Of a DNA stretch of 64,000 nt, positions 37,629 to 47,055 are shown piece by piece. Numbering within the stretch: position 1 is the stretch's first letter; every line of letters starts with the position of its first letter. Made by a program: the position numbers and the translations under genes. The notes beneath the pieces were generated by a model that ran no database searches, was not told the DNA's origin, and saw nothing but the letters and a program-made list of their open reading frames with translations. The DNA is from Marinomonas lutimaris (GTDB lineage Bacteria; Pseudomonadota; Gammaproteobacteria; Pseudomonadales; Marinomonadaceae), in NCBI RefSeq assembly GCF_019426345.1, contig NZ_JAHLLW010000004.1:132282-196281 (forward strand), given 5' to 3'.

Positions 37629-38603
37629 TTAACCTAAGCAGCTAAGGAATTGACCACTCAAACTGTCTAAAAATGAGAAGTAGGCATTTGTTCCCATCTT
37701 CACTTTGCTGCCCAATGGATCTAAAGGTGCCGTTTTCACGTCAGAACCTTCCAGCAAGGTTTTCACTATCGCTGGGCTAAATTGCGGTTCGCTAAAAACA
37801 CACTGCACTTTGTTTTCTTGGATTTCATGACGGATTTCAGCGACTTTTTTCGCGCCAGGCTTGCGCTCTGGGCTGACCGTAATTTCACCCGCATGGCTCA
37901 AACCGTAATGCTGTTCAAAATAACTATAGCCATCATGAAAAACAATATAAGGCACTTTATTGACTTTGTTCAGAGCGTTACGTATTTCTGCGTCTTTCGC
38001 ACTAAGGCCATTTTCAAACGATGCTAAGTTGTCTTTGTAATATTCAGCGTTCGCAGAATCCAATGACACCAAGCGGGCTGTCACTGCTTTTGCCAATACT
38101 CTAGCATTGTCAGGTGATAGCCAAACATGCGGATCAACACCGTCATGATGGTGGCCTTCATGACCTTCGTGCTCGTCATGATCTCCATGCTCTTCGTGAT
38201 CACCATGCGCTTCATGGTCGTGGTCATGATCTTCTTCAGCTTCGTCCTCATCATGATGATGTTCTTTAGCAAAGTTATGCAATGCCATACCATCCAGAGC
38301 AAGCCATTCAATTGACGACTCTTCTTTGCCTGCATTTTCAAGCGGTTTTTCTAAGAAACGCTCTAGTGACTCACCAACCCAGACGACAGTATCAGCATTG
38401 ATGATTTTCTTAAGATCTGAAGGGCGCATAGCAAAATCATGGGGTGATGCGGTACTAGATACGATCTGTTGAATTTCAGCTTTATCACCTGCAATCGCGG
38501 CAACAATCATAGAAACAGGTTTAATACTGGTAACAATTACTGGTTTTGCCAAAGCTAGAGGAGACAGGGCAGACACACCCAACGCAAAAAGAAGTTTATT
38601 CAT
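37629..38603 (-). CDS. znuA: Zinc ABC transporter substrate-binding protein ZnuA
   Basis: Periplasmic zinc-capturing protein, 324 aa. The signal peptide ends near LALA. A long His/Asp/Glu-rich loop (about 112-157, with HHHDEDEAEEDHDHDHEAHG) is typical of high-affinity ZnuA and is flanked by the metal ligands in ASPHDFAMRPSD, VDPHVWLSPDN and FHDGYSYFEQHYG. No znuB or znuC is adjacent; they must be elsewhere. Upstream lies a Zur-like operator. A hairpin separates it from kdsD. Confidence 0.93.
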   Translation of the reverse strand: MNKLLFALGVSALSPLALAKPVIVTSIKPVSMIVAAIAGDKAEIQQIVSSTASPHDFAMRPSDLKKIINADTVVWVGESLERFLEKPLENAGKEESSIEWLALDGMALHNFAKEHHHDEDEAEEDHDHDHEAHGDHEEHGDHDEHEGHEGHHHDGVDPHVWLSPDNARVLAKAVTARLVSLDSANAEYYKDNLASFENGLSAKDAEIRNALNKVNKVPYIVFHDGYSYFEQHYGLSHAGEITVSPERKPGAKKVAEIRHEIQENKVQCVFSEPQFSPAIVKTLLEGSDVKTAPLDPLGSKVKMGTNAYFSFLDSLSGQFLSCLG

Positions 38604-38624
38604 TATTTAATACCGTTAAATTAA

Positions 38625-38639
38625 TGTTATAACGTAACA
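38625..38639 (-). promoter_or_regulatory. Putative Zur operator upstream of znuA
   Basis: TGTTATAACGTAACA is a dyad (arms TGTTA and TAACA around TAACG) in the context ATGTTATAACGTAACAAT, close to the gammaproteobacterial Zur box core (GTTATA-N-TATAAC type). It sits 22 nt before the znuA start, where bound Zur would block expression when zinc is sufficient. Assigned by pattern only. Confidence 0.65.
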
Positions 38640-38650
38640 ATACGATATAA

Positions 38651-38690
38651 AAAAAAGAGATTCAAGCAGTTTGGCTTAAATCTCTTTTTT
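38651..38690 (-). terminator. Terminator of astE
   Basis: AAAAAAGAGATT and AATCTCTTTTTT form a perfect 12-bp outer stem, with inner AAGC/GCTT. It lies 21 nt after the astE stop on the minus strand and upstream of the znuA promoter. Confidence 0.9.
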
Positions 38691-38711
38691 TACACACGAA
38701 ACAAGTTTGAC

Positions 38712-39728
38712 TTAACTTAACTGTAAATCGCCAAGCCCTACTGGTCTAACCATCAAGCCTGCGCGCTGCCCAATAGGAAGATTGGTGTTAGGAAATACAA
38801 TCGCATCTCCTGTTTGCTTAATGTAGTAATCACTTTTATCAGAATGAGCCATGCGATAACCAGCCTCAAACTGAGTAAAGTTTTTTACATCGCCGGCAAT
38901 ACTGAGCTCATAACTGTCGTCGTCTTTTATCAAGCTGTCTAATACACGAAATACATGCAAACTAGACAAGGAAGATTGCGCTAAAACGCCCTTTTCCAGC
39001 AATAGAGTCAAACTGGCTTCAAGATCGGCAAAACGCGACAAATCATTTTCACCAAACGGATACACTTTCCCAAGTTCTACCGTAAAAGCATGAGCACCAT
39101 GCACGGCATAACTATAGTACGAGAAGGTTGTTGTTGGTTGATGCGACAATAAAACAGCATCAATGCCACTTGCAGCCAAGAACGCCAATTGATCTTTATT
39201 ATAAATGGCATTTTCAACATAGGGATAAACGACAAATTTTTCATGAACAGAACCACGAATCGCAGTATGTAAATCGTAATGCAGTTTTACTTGATCCGTT
39301 TTATTTTCAGTAAGCGAATAGAAGTCGCAAACTGCTTGTTCTAGGCGCTTTGCTCTCTTAGCTTCAAAGCCAGCGTATTCTTGCCAAGCACCACGAAATA
39401 AACGATTCAGGTTCACATCGCAAAAGCGTTTTGCCAAATTTGCAGCGACAGGATTACCAACTAATATTAGCAGCCGAATATTTAATGGGATCGTACCGTC
39501 TAAAATCGCGGTGACCAATTTATTTACTAACTCAATCGGTCCGGTCTCATTACCATGTACACCAACAGACAATACAAGGCTAGTCGCACTAGATTGCTTA
39601 GGCTCAAGGCGTAGAATCCCTGTATCTTCAACAAAACCTAGACCACTTGGAAAAGAAACTTCAAAAGGCGCAATACCATCTTGGTGTGCAAGTGTTAAGG
39701 CTAAAAAATCATTGTTTAAAATGGACAT
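38712..39728 (-). CDS. astE: Succinylglutamate desuccinylase AstE
   Basis: Zinc enzyme of the arginine succinyltransferase (AST) route, hydrolysing N-succinylglutamate to glutamate and succinate. The 338-aa protein shows the M14-like metal motif GVHGNETGPIEL, DVNLNRLFRG, HYDLHTAIRGS (third ligand), and the catalytic glutamate in TVELGKVYPFGENDLS. ATG 39728 has AGGAAAG directly upstream; a TTG four codons earlier is possible. It is detached from other ast genes; an astC-like gene and the arginine importer lie 5-14 kb away. Monocistronic. Confidence 0.9.
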   Translation of the reverse strand: MSILNNDFLALTLAHQDGIAPFEVSFPSGLGFVEDTGILRLEPKQSSATSLVLSVGVHGNETGPIELVNKLVTAILDGTIPLNIRLLILVGNPVAANLAKRFCDVNLNRLFRGAWQEYAGFEAKRAKRLEQAVCDFYSLTENKTDQVKLHYDLHTAIRGSVHEKFVVYPYVENAIYNKDQLAFLAASGIDAVLLSHQPTTTFSYYSYAVHGAHAFTVELGKVYPFGENDLSRFADLEASLTLLLEKGVLAQSSLSSLHVFRVLDSLIKDDDSYELSIAGDVKNFTQFEAGYRMAHSDKSDYYIKQTGDAIVFPNTNLPIGQRAGLMVRPVGLGDLQLS

Positions 39729-40001
39729 CTTTCCTACCAACTTCCCCTATCAATTTCATGGCAAAATACAGCCTAAAAGCAAGCACCTATGATACCGTTT
39801 TCCATCAAATAATAAGGTAAATAATGTCAGGCCGTACATAATACGCAAAAATAGGTCGCTTTTTCGACACCTTATGTTCTCAAGCAGGCCTATTATCTTA
39901 GGCTATTCCCTTTTCTTTAATACCCAAGAAGGCTTTTCTTTCAAGACAAATGCCGATACCCTTTTGCTTTCTACCAGATTCACTTTTAAATTGAGTATTT
40001 T

Positions 40002-40538
40002 ATGCCCGAAAATGACGAAGTCATTATCTTAGTCGACAAAAACAACAAGATAATTGGCGATGTGCCGCGACACTTAATGAATTTTGGCAGAGATTACCAT
40101 CGTGTCACTTATATTTTGGTGTTCAACAAGGTCGGAAATTTACTCATTCAAAAACGAACTGATGACAAAGCTTTTTGCCCAGGCTTCTACGGCGTAACAA
40201 CGGGTGGCGTGGTTGAAAAAGGCGAATCTTATATCGATTCGGCCCACAGAGAACTTCAAGAAGAACTAGGCTTCGATGCACCACTCGAAAGCCAAGGCGT
40301 TTTTTTTACCGAGGGCGAAGGATTCAAAATATGGGGCAAGATATTTACTTGCCACTATGATGCAGCGATACATGGTGAGCTGACATTGCAGCCCAAAGAA
40401 GTCGCTTCTGTCCATGAAATGAGCATCGACAGCATACTAAATAACTCAGAAAAGATGCCATTTACACCCGACTCGCTTAGTGCATTACAGCACTATGCAA
40501 ACAAACTTACTCAACCTCAGATTGATGATCCGCTTTAG
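40002..40538 (+). CDS. NUDIX hydrolase (YfcD-like)
   Basis: A 178-aa NUDIX protein. The box is complete: GVVEKGESYIDSAHRELQEE LGF fits G-x5-E-x7-REU-x-EE-x-G-U. The N-terminal VIILVDKNNKIIGDVPRHLM and HRVTYILVFNKVGNLLIQKR resemble the YfcD/IPP-isomerase-like branch. It likely hydrolyses a nucleoside or other diphosphate; the substrate is not predictable. Its 3' end overlaps the start of the DUF2927 gene. Confidence 0.88.
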   Translation: MPENDEVIILVDKNNKIIGDVPRHLMNFGRDYHRVTYILVFNKVGNLLIQKRTDDKAFCPGFYGVTTGGVVEKGESYIDSAHRELQEELGFDAPLESQGVFFTEGEGFKIWGKIFTCHYDAAIHGELTLQPKEVASVHEMSIDSILNNSEKMPFTPDSLSALQHYANKLTQPQIDDPL

Positions 40539-41307
40539 TCCTTTTTGGCTACTAACCTTCTTTATCTCCTCACTCGCCTTGAGTGAGGAGCGCTGGCAGA
40601 ACGATGCTTATATCCAAGACAGTTTTATTAAAATTGCCTTGGAACGAGAATACAAAGAAACCAAATACCCTAAATTAATCCGCTGGAACAAACCTATTAA
40701 GCTGTTCTTTGAAAGTGACAGTGGTGATGCCAACCTGCAAAAAGAATTACTCAGTGTTCACGCCCAACACCTTGCCCATATCACTGGCCTGCCCATCGAC
40801 TTTACCAATGATCCTAAACAAGCCAATATTTTTGTTATCTTCACCACCTACGACAATATCGAAAACAAAGTCAGGCAATATATTGGCGATCCAGAAAAAA
40901 TTCGCGCGGCACTTAACGAAGCTATTTGCTTAGGCAATTTCAGTCGCAATGGCAAATACGAGATAATCAAGGGAAGTATTATTATCCCTGTCGACTATGC
41001 ACGCAGAAAAGCACGTTTTTTGGATTGTATCGTTGAGGAAATAACTCAATTACTAGGGCTACCGAATGACTCTAACGATGTTTTTCCATCTGTGTTTAAC
41101 GATGTCAGCGTAGATACCTATCTTAGTCCACTGGATTATTTACTGCTTAAAGCCCTCTATTCCTCTCATCTCAAACCTGGAATGGACGTCGCACAAACAA
41201 AAGCCGCCTTCCCCAAGGTTCTAGCCGAGCTACACTCCAATAAAGACATAGAAAATGCGGCTCAGCGTGTCCAAAAATATAGTCTTAAAACCTATCTAGG
41301 TGATTGA
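40525..41307 (+). CDS. Exported DUF2927 protein
   Basis: A 260-aa protein from ATG 40525 with signal peptide MIRFSPFWLLTFFISSLALS. The mature region includes IRWNKPIKLFFESDSGDANL, TNDPKQANIFVIF and FLDCIVEEITQLLGLPNDSN, matching the DUF2927 family, whose late EE-I/L-x-Q-x-L-G-L-x-N segment recalls a degenerate metalloprotease helix. Function unknown. It overlaps the NUDIX gene by 14 nt and is therefore probably translationally coupled; relatives of this family are often periplasmic. The earlier ATG at 40480 would remove the signal peptide from the N-terminus and is rejected. Confidence 0.82.
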   Translation: MIRFSPFWLLTFFISSLALSEERWQNDAYIQDSFIKIALEREYKETKYPKLIRWNKPIKLFFESDSGDANLQKELLSVHAQHLAHITGLPIDFTNDPKQANIFVIFTTYDNIENKVRQYIGDPEKIRAALNEAICLGNFSRNGKYEIIKGSIIIPVDYARRKARFLDCIVEEITQLLGLPNDSNDVFPSVFNDVSVDTYLSPLDYLLLKALYSSHLKPGMDVAQTKAAFPKVLAELHSNKDIENAAQRVQKYSLKTYLGD

Positions 41308-41528
41308 CCATCCTAGGAAATAAACAATCACCTAGAGACCTTTACTCAAAGCTATCTGCAAGCACCGCAACCTTAAAAAGCACTCAAATAGCCATTAGCA
41401 AACCCTGCCATAGATCAATAATATTAGCCTTTTCAACAACCATCTCATAAATTGTACTTATTCACTCTGCTTTTCCTGCCCAACTTAGGTAAAATGCGCC
41501 AACTGAAAATTTATATCGGAGAGTCCTA

Positions 41529-42629
41529 ATGTTTCCAGAGCTCAAAAATGACCGCTTCTTGCGCGCATTACTCAAACAACCAGTCGATACAACACCTGTA
41601 TGGATGATGAGACAAGCCGGACGCTATTTACCAGAGTATCGTGCCAGCCGCGCCACAGCCGGAGACTTTTTGAGCCTTTGCAAAAACGATGCGTTCGCTT
41701 GCGAAGTAACACTTCAGCCACTTAAACGCTATGACCTAGACGCAGCTATTTTGTTCTCTGACATACTCACCATTCCCGATGCAATGGGTCTAGGCTTGTA
41801 TTTTGAAACGGGAGAAGGCCCTAAATTCAGGCACACGATTCGGAACAAAGCCGATGTCGATGCCATCCCAGTAACGACTGCGAATGACTTAGGTTATGTC
41901 ATGAAAGCTGTGACTACGATCCGCCATGCCCTGAACGGCGATGTGCCACTGATCGGCTTTTCCGGTAGCCCATGGACGCTAGCAACTTACATGGTCGAAG
42001 GTGGTTCGAGTAAAGACTTTCGTCATATCAAAGCCATGATGTATCGCTCTCCTGAAACCTTACACGCGCTATTAGACAAACTGGCTAAATCCGTTACAGC
42101 GTATCTGAACGGTCAAATTTTAGCTGGCGCACAAGCGCTGCAAATTTTCGATACTTGGGGTGGTGTGTTAAGCGGCCCTATGTACCAACAGTTCTCTTTG
42201 CTCTACATGAAGCAAATCCTAGATGGCCTTATTCGTGTACACGAAGGCAAAAGAATTCCCGTTATTTTATTCACTAAAAATGGCGGTCAATGGCTAGAAA
42301 ACATGGCCGCAACGGGACCTGACGCACTTGGTTTAGATTGGACAACAGATATTGCAGAAGCGCGTGCTCGCGTTGGGGATAAAGTAGCACTACAGGGAAA
42401 TATTGACCCTTGCGTACTTTACGCTGGCAAAGATGTCATCGAACGTGAAGTCGAAAACGTATTGTCTGGCTTCGGCACAGGCAGCGGTCATGTATTTAAC
42501 CTAGGTCACGGCATTCACCAGTTTGTAAATCCTGATCACCCTAAATACTTAATCGATGCGGTTCATGAGTTAGGACAAAAATACCACGAACCTAAGTATG
42601 ACGACTTAGACGCATTAAATGGTCTTTAA
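41529..42629 (+). CDS. hemE: Uroporphyrinogen decarboxylase HemE
   Basis: Decarboxylates uroporphyrinogen III to coproporphyrinogen III in haem synthesis. The 366-aa TIM-barrel protein has the N-terminal signature [48 protein letters not shown], and [16 protein letters not shown] with [16 protein letters not shown] lies upstream of the ATG. Monocistronic with a strong terminator shared with the convergent hypothetical gene. Confidence 0.96.
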   Translation: MFPELKNDRFLRALLKQPVDTTPVWMMRQAGRYLPEYRASRATAGDFLSLCKNDAFACEVTLQPLKRYDLDAAILFSDILTIPDAMGLGLYFETGEGPKFRHTIRNKADVDAIPVTTANDLGYVMKAVTTIRHALNGDVPLIGFSGSPWTLATYMVEGGSSKDFRHIKAMMYRSPETLHALLDKLAKSVTAYLNGQILAGAQALQIFDTWGGVLSGPMYQQFSLLYMKQILDGLIRVHEGKRIPVILFTKNGGQWLENMAATGPDALGLDWTTDIAEARARVGDKVALQGNIDPCVLYAGKDVIEREVENVLSGFGTGSGHVFNLGHGIHQFVNPDHPKYLIDAVHELGQKYHEPKYDDLDALNGL

Positions 42630-42663
42630 GATCAGGTAACTGACAAGAAATAGTATTTTGTCG

Positions 42664-42700
42664 CAAAGACCTTTGCCTAAATCCCAAGCAAAGGTCTTTG
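42664..42700. terminator. Bidirectional terminator after hemE
   Basis: CAAAGACCTTTGC and GCAAAGGTCTTTG are perfect 13-bp arms over an 11-nt loop, between convergent hemE and the hypothetical gene at 42706. Confidence 0.85.
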
Positions 42701-42705
42701 TAAAT

Positions 42706-43074
42706 TTACGCTACCAAGGTTTCAAAACCCTGTATACATAACACTTCAGCACTCTTCTTCTGTTTTTTCCAAATACCATCTGACGCCATCACTAAACTAT
42801 CGAAAGCCTCGTTCACATAACAACATATATGATCGATACCACGCCAGTCGAGCCAAGACAACCTTCCTAATACCTCCCCACCAGTAAGTGGAATCAGCAC
42901 TAACCTCAATTGCAGATTGCTACTCACACCTTTGACTTGATAGCAAGCCACGCTTTGAGGCGAAGACACACTGGATAATTGCACACCCGCTTGATGAGAT
43001 AATAAAGCGTCTATGTGAGCAAAAAAAGACTCAGAGCCCGCTCTAAAATACTCGCTTGATGTTATTTTTTTCAT
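42706..43074 (-). CDS. Hypothetical protein, 122 aa
   Basis: Not recognised. ATG 43074 has GGAG about 8 nt upstream. The protein is soluble with a mixed alpha/beta pattern; LRLVLIPLTGGEVLGRLSWL D and IDHICCYVNEAFDSLVMASDG look like strand-turn-helix units. No signal peptide or catalytic motif was seen. It is divergent from glnK over 178 nt, convergent with hemE. Coding by its ribosome site and position; function unknown. Confidence 0.6.
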   Translation of the reverse strand: MKKITSSEYFRAGSESFFAHIDALLSHQAGVQLSSVSSPQSVACYQVKGVSSNLQLRLVLIPLTGGEVLGRLSWLDWRGIDHICCYVNEAFDSLVMASDGIWKKQKKSAEVLCIQGFETLVA

Positions 43075-43177
43075 TTCAAGCACTCCATTCCTGTGAAGAT
43101 ATGTTCACTAAATGTAGATCATAATCATCGAGCCTGTGGCGACTTTTACAATAGAGTGGTATTTTTAGACTAAATAA

Positions 43178-43591
<414 letters not shown>

Positions 43592-43621
43592 GCTATCACC
43601 AAAACATCAAGATAATAAAAT

Positions 43622-43651
43622 AAAAAAGAGGCTAATAAAAAGCCTCTTTTT
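43622..43651. terminator. Bidirectional terminator between glnK and the arginine importer
   Basis: AAAAAAGAGGCT and AGCCTCTTTTTT form a 12-bp stem over a 6-nt loop. It stops both glnK and the convergent permease gene ending at 43678. Confidence 0.9.
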
Positions 43652-43677
43652 TATTTAAGTACCAATGTCCCACAAAG

Positions 43678-44388
43678 CTAACCCTTGTCAGGAACCTTGA
43701 TAGATAACGTACCCAAATAGCGGTTTTGACGCTGCTCTATTTGGCGAAAAATAGCAATAATCACGATACTAATCACCAAATAGATAGCACCTGCCGCCAA
43801 GAAAATCTCCATCGGCGTATAGGTTCTTGCAATGATAGTTCGTGCCATGCCAGTTAAATCCAAAATGGTAATGGTACTGGCTAATGCACTGCCTTTTAGC
43901 ATCAAGATAATCTCGTTGCCATAAGCTGGTAATACAATGCCAAACGCACGTGGTAACAAGACACGCCGGTACATCTGAAACTTCGTCATGCCAATTACTT
44001 TACATGCCTCAACTTCCCCTTGTGGAATTGCCTGAATCGCGCCACGGAAGATCTCAGCCGTATAAGCAGAGGTATTTAGCGTAAAGGCGATAATGGCACA
44101 CCAAAAAGGCTCTCTCAATACCGGCCAAAGGAAACTTTCTCGCACTGCATCAAATTGTGATGCGCCGTAATACACCAAAAAGATCTGCACTAGCAGGGGC
44201 GTTCCACGAAAGAAAAAGATATAAGCAAAAGGCACTGCTCTAATCCATGCAACCGGTGAAATCCTTGCTAACGCAATCGGCAAAGCAAAAACACCACCTA
44301 GTACAATAGAAATAAGCACTAACTGAAGACTGACCCAAGCCCCTTCAAGTAAACGGGGAAAATATTCAACAACAACTGAAAAATCCAT
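43678..44388 (-). CDS. Arginine/ornithine-type ABC transporter permease (HisM/AotM-like)
   Basis: One of two inner-membrane permeases of a basic amino acid importer. The 236-aa protein has five hydrophobic helices; the EAA coupling loop is GEVEACKVIGMTKFQMYRRV followed by LLPRAFGIVLPAYGNEIILM LKGSALASTI. It is last in the minus-strand set ATPase, binding protein, permease, permease. This set matches Pseudomonas aotJQMP and its adjacent argR, so arginine/ornithine is the likely substrate (inference from context). Confidence 0.9.
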   Translation of the reverse strand: MDFSVVVEYFPRLLEGAWVSLQLVLISIVLGGVFALPIALARISPVAWIRAVPFAYIFFFRGTPLLVQIFLVYYGASQFDAVRESFLWPVLREPFWCAIIAFTLNTSAYTAEIFRGAIQAIPQGEVEACKVIGMTKFQMYRRVLLPRAFGIVLPAYGNEIILMLKGSALASTITILDLTGMARTIIARTYTPMEIFLAAGAIYLVISIVIIAIFRQIEQRQNRYLGTLSIKVPDKG

Positions 44389-44391
44389 ACA

Positions 44392-45081
44392 TTATCCCCT
44401 AGTCAAACCACGGCTCGCTCGTTTTTCCATATAGGAAACGAACACCATAGAGATAATGGTTAAAGCCAAATACATAAATGCTGCCACCAAATAAAACAGG
44501 AACGCTTGCTTGGTACTGCTTACAGCAATATTTGCCTTACGCATAATATCGTCTAGCCCGACAACAGATACCAAGGCGGTATCTTTTAGCAAAACCAGAA
44601 ATAAATTCCCTAGCCCAGGCAGTGCAATTCGCCATACCTGCGGCAAAATAATACGGTAGAACTTTCGAATTGGCCCCATCCCTAAAGCGATTGCCGCTTC
44701 ATGCTGCCCTTTCGGAATAGATTGTAAGGCGCCACGAAACACTTCTGTCGCATAGGCACCAAACGTCAAGCCAAGTGCGGTCACACCCGCTGCAAACGCG
44801 CCCACTTCAATATATTCGTCGTAACCAAATAAACCGGCTATCGCCATCAAAACACTGGTGGCACCAAAATAAATAATAAGCACGGTTAGGAGCTCAGGAA
44901 TACCACGAATAATAGTGGTGTAACCATTAGCGATCCATCGGATAACTGCGATAGAGGATAATTTAGCAGAGGCGCCTAATAATCCCAGAATCAAACCAAC
45001 AAACAGCGAAGCCAGCGCTAGCTCTAAGGTAACAACAGCACCTTGCAGCAGCTGATCACCGAATCCATGAAGATCAATCAT
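44392..45081 (-). CDS. Arginine/ornithine-type ABC transporter permease (HisQ/AotQ-like)
   Basis: Partner permease, 229 aa, with five hydrophobic helices. The coupling loop is GQHEAAIALGMGPIRKFYRI followed by ILPQVWRIALPGLGNLFLVL LKDTALVSVVGLDDIM, the HisQ-type pattern. The gap to the next gene is only 3 nt, so HisQ- and HisM-type subunits are made together as a heterodimer. Start ATG 45081. Confidence 0.9.
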   Translation of the reverse strand: MIDLHGFGDQLLQGAVVTLELALASLFVGLILGLLGASAKLSSIAVIRWIANGYTTIIRGIPELLTVLIIYFGATSVLMAIAGLFGYDEYIEVGAFAAGVTALGLTFGAYATEVFRGALQSIPKGQHEAAIALGMGPIRKFYRIILPQVWRIALPGLGNLFLVLLKDTALVSVVGLDDIMRKANIAVSSTKQAFLFYLVAAFMYLALTIISMVFVSYMEKRASRGLTRG

Positions 45082-45156
45082 AGTTTTTTCTCAGAGTAAG
45101 CTTAAAGTAGGTTTCTCAGCGCAATAGCGCCGAGAAACTCTAAGAAATATCTACAC

Positions 45157-45915
45157 TTAGTAGATAGAGAACGGGAAGTATTTAGCATTGATTTTCTGGT
45201 AGGTACCGTCAGCCAAAATAGCATCAAGCGCTTTATTCAATTTCGCTTTTAGCTTGTCATCACCCTTACGAATAGCAATGGCAATGTTGTCAGTTTTCAT
45301 GAAAGCATCACCTTTGAATTCAAATTTAGAACCGCTTTCTGATGTTTTCAACCAGTTATAAGTTGGCAACTCATCAGATAGAACGATGTCTAAGCGACCA
45401 GAAATAAGATCTAGATAAACGTTATCTTGGTTATCGTAGAATTTTAGGTTCGCTTTACCAGCAAAGTTATCTTCAAGATATTGAGCGCCCAGAGTCGCAC
45501 GCTGCGCACCAATAGTTTTTCCGTCCAGTTTAGCAAGATCAAATGTTTCACCAACGCGCCCCATGAAACGCAAACCGCCTGAATAATATTTATTAGTGAA
45601 ATCGACAACTTTCAAACGGTCTTCAGTAATAGACATAGACGCAATGATCGCATCAAATTTGCGAACTTTAAGCCCTGGAATCAAACCATCCCAATCCTGA
45701 GTTAAGATTTCGCAATCAGCTTCCATTTTTGCACACAATGCGCGAGCGATATCAACATCAAAACCTTGTGGCTTACCTGCTTCATCAATAAAGTTAAACG
45801 GTGCCCAAGCCCCTTCCGTTACGAAACGAACTTTATCTGCCGCTTGTACAGAAACAGCTGACAATGCCGCTGTTAACAACAACGCTGATCCCAAAACCAT
45901 TTTTTTCAATTTCAT
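45157..45915 (-). CDS. Basic amino acid ABC transporter substrate-binding protein (AotJ-like)
   Basis: Periplasmic binding protein, 252 aa, signal peptide ending VQA. VRFVTEGAWAPFNFIDEAGK PQGFDVDIARALCAKM and DWDGLIPGLKVRKFDAIIAS MSITEDRLKVVDFTN are family-3 binding-protein landmarks of the HisJ/ArgT/AotJ group, which includes Lys/Arg/Orn/His binders. Separated from the upstream ATPase by about 76 nt and from the permease by 75 nt. Exact ligand not fixed. Confidence 0.92.
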   Translation of the reverse strand: MKLKKMVLGSALLLTAALSAVSVQAADKVRFVTEGAWAPFNFIDEAGKPQGFDVDIARALCAKMEADCEILTQDWDGLIPGLKVRKFDAIIASMSITEDRLKVVDFTNKYYSGGLRFMGRVGETFDLAKLDGKTIGAQRATLGAQYLEDNFAGKANLKFYDNQDNVYLDLISGRLDIVLSDELPTYNWLKTSESGSKFEFKGDAFMKTDNIAIAIRKGDDKLKAKLNKALDAILADGTYQKINAKYFPFSIY

Positions 45916-45991
45916 TGTAATCCCCTTAGTGTATTTGTTTATTTAATCATTTTGTCTTTTATAGTTTATTGCTTGAATAACGAAATAATAC

Positions 45992-46759
45992 CTAAAAAAC
46001 ACTGGATAAAAACGCCTTACAGCGTTCTGACTTTGGTGCGCCAAACACTTGATCAGGCGTGCCTTTTTCTTCCACCACACCCTGATGCAGAAACACAACT
46101 TCACTAGATACTTCACGAGCAAAGTTCATTTCATGCGTCACAATAAGCATAGTACGCCCTTCTTCCGCTAAATTGCGCATAACAGTCAGCACTTCGCCAA
46201 CCAACTCAGGATCTAACGCTGATGTTGGCTCATCAAACAGAATGACTTGTGGATCCATTGCTAATGTTCTGGCGATGGCAACACGTTGCTGTTGACCACC
46301 AGATAGTTGATTAGGATACATGTCCTTTTTCTCTGCAATACCGACTTTACGCAGCAAGTGTTCAGCGTATTCTGCAACTTCATGCTTAGGACGCTTTAAA
46401 ACATGAAGAGGCCCCTCCATCACATTCTGTAAAATCGTCATGTGCGGCCATAAATTGAAGCTTTGAAAGACAAAACCAATTTGCTGGCGCATTTGAGTAA
46501 GTTGCTTCATATTATTGGCGACTAAGTCTGATTCACCTCGAATCAAATCAAGCTTATTACCATTAAAAAGAATATCGCCTCGAGTAGGATTTTCAAGTAG
46601 GTTAACACAGCGTAAAAAAGTACTTTTACCTGAGCCACTAGAACCAAGAATTGAAATGACGTCACCATCGTAAGCTTTTAGGGAAATTCCCTTTAACACC
46701 TCAATATCACCAAACGTTTTATGGATATCAATGAGCTCTAACGCCGGGACTTTCGACAT
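45992..46759 (-). CDS. Arginine/ornithine-type ABC transporter ATP-binding protein (AotP/HisP-like)
   Basis: ATPase of the importer, 255 aa. Walker [21 protein letters not shown] (about 38-57), signature [19 protein letters not shown] and Walker [21 protein letters not shown] are complete. First gene of the transporter operon, about 300 nt downstream of argR on the same strand; a dispersed repeat lies in between, which may separate the transcripts. In Pseudomonas aotP precedes argR in one operon; here the order is argR, then aotP, J, Q, M. Confidence 0.92.
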   Translation of the reverse strand: MSKVPALELIDIHKTFGDIEVLKGISLKAYDGDVISILGSSGSGKSTFLRCVNLLENPTRGDILFNGNKLDLIRGESDLVANNMKQLTQMRQQIGFVFQSFNLWPHMTILQNVMEGPLHVLKRPKHEVAEYAEHLLRKVGIAEKKDMYPNQLSGGQQQRVAIARTLAMDPQVILFDEPTSALDPELVGEVLTVMRNLAEEGRTMLIVTHEMNFAREVSSEVVFLHQGVVEEKGTPDQVFGAPKSERCKAFLSSVF

Positions 46760-46783
46760 GTTTTATACCTTCTTTTATTTTAT

Positions 46784-46925
46784 GAGAAACCATTTCACGA
46801 CTACTGTGCTTGCCAATACTTTGTTAAAAATAGGCTCGAAATGCTCATTTATAACCCATAAACTCTGCTTTCTCGTCTATTTTTGTCTCGTCTTGGCTTC
46901 GCTCGTCACGTCGTGCAAAGGTCTC
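46784..46925 (-). repeat. Dispersed palindromic repeat, copy B
   Basis: A 142-bp non-coding element, opposite in orientation to copy A at 9974-10101. The 22-bp block at 46844-46865 is the exact complement of 10028-10049, and most of the rest aligns. The imperfect terminal repeats start GAGAAACCATTTCACGAC and end GTCGTGCAAAGGTCTC. It sits in the 296-nt gap between argR and the aotP-like gene; the rest of that gap shows nothing further. Confidence 0.85.
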
Positions 46926-47055
46926 TATGAACTTATTATTTTTGCCGTAATAACAACGCAACTCTTAATTGGCGACTAACTAATCAAACAATCAGCTGAC
47001 GCAATCAAGTAGAATACAAGAATCACGCCAAGAACAATGTAACCCGTATTTTAAG

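Noticed and set aside
38081..38341. Met/Lys/Thr-rich open frames on both strands inside znuA
   Set aside because: Shadows of the repetitive CAT/GAT/GAA codons of the His-rich zinc loop.
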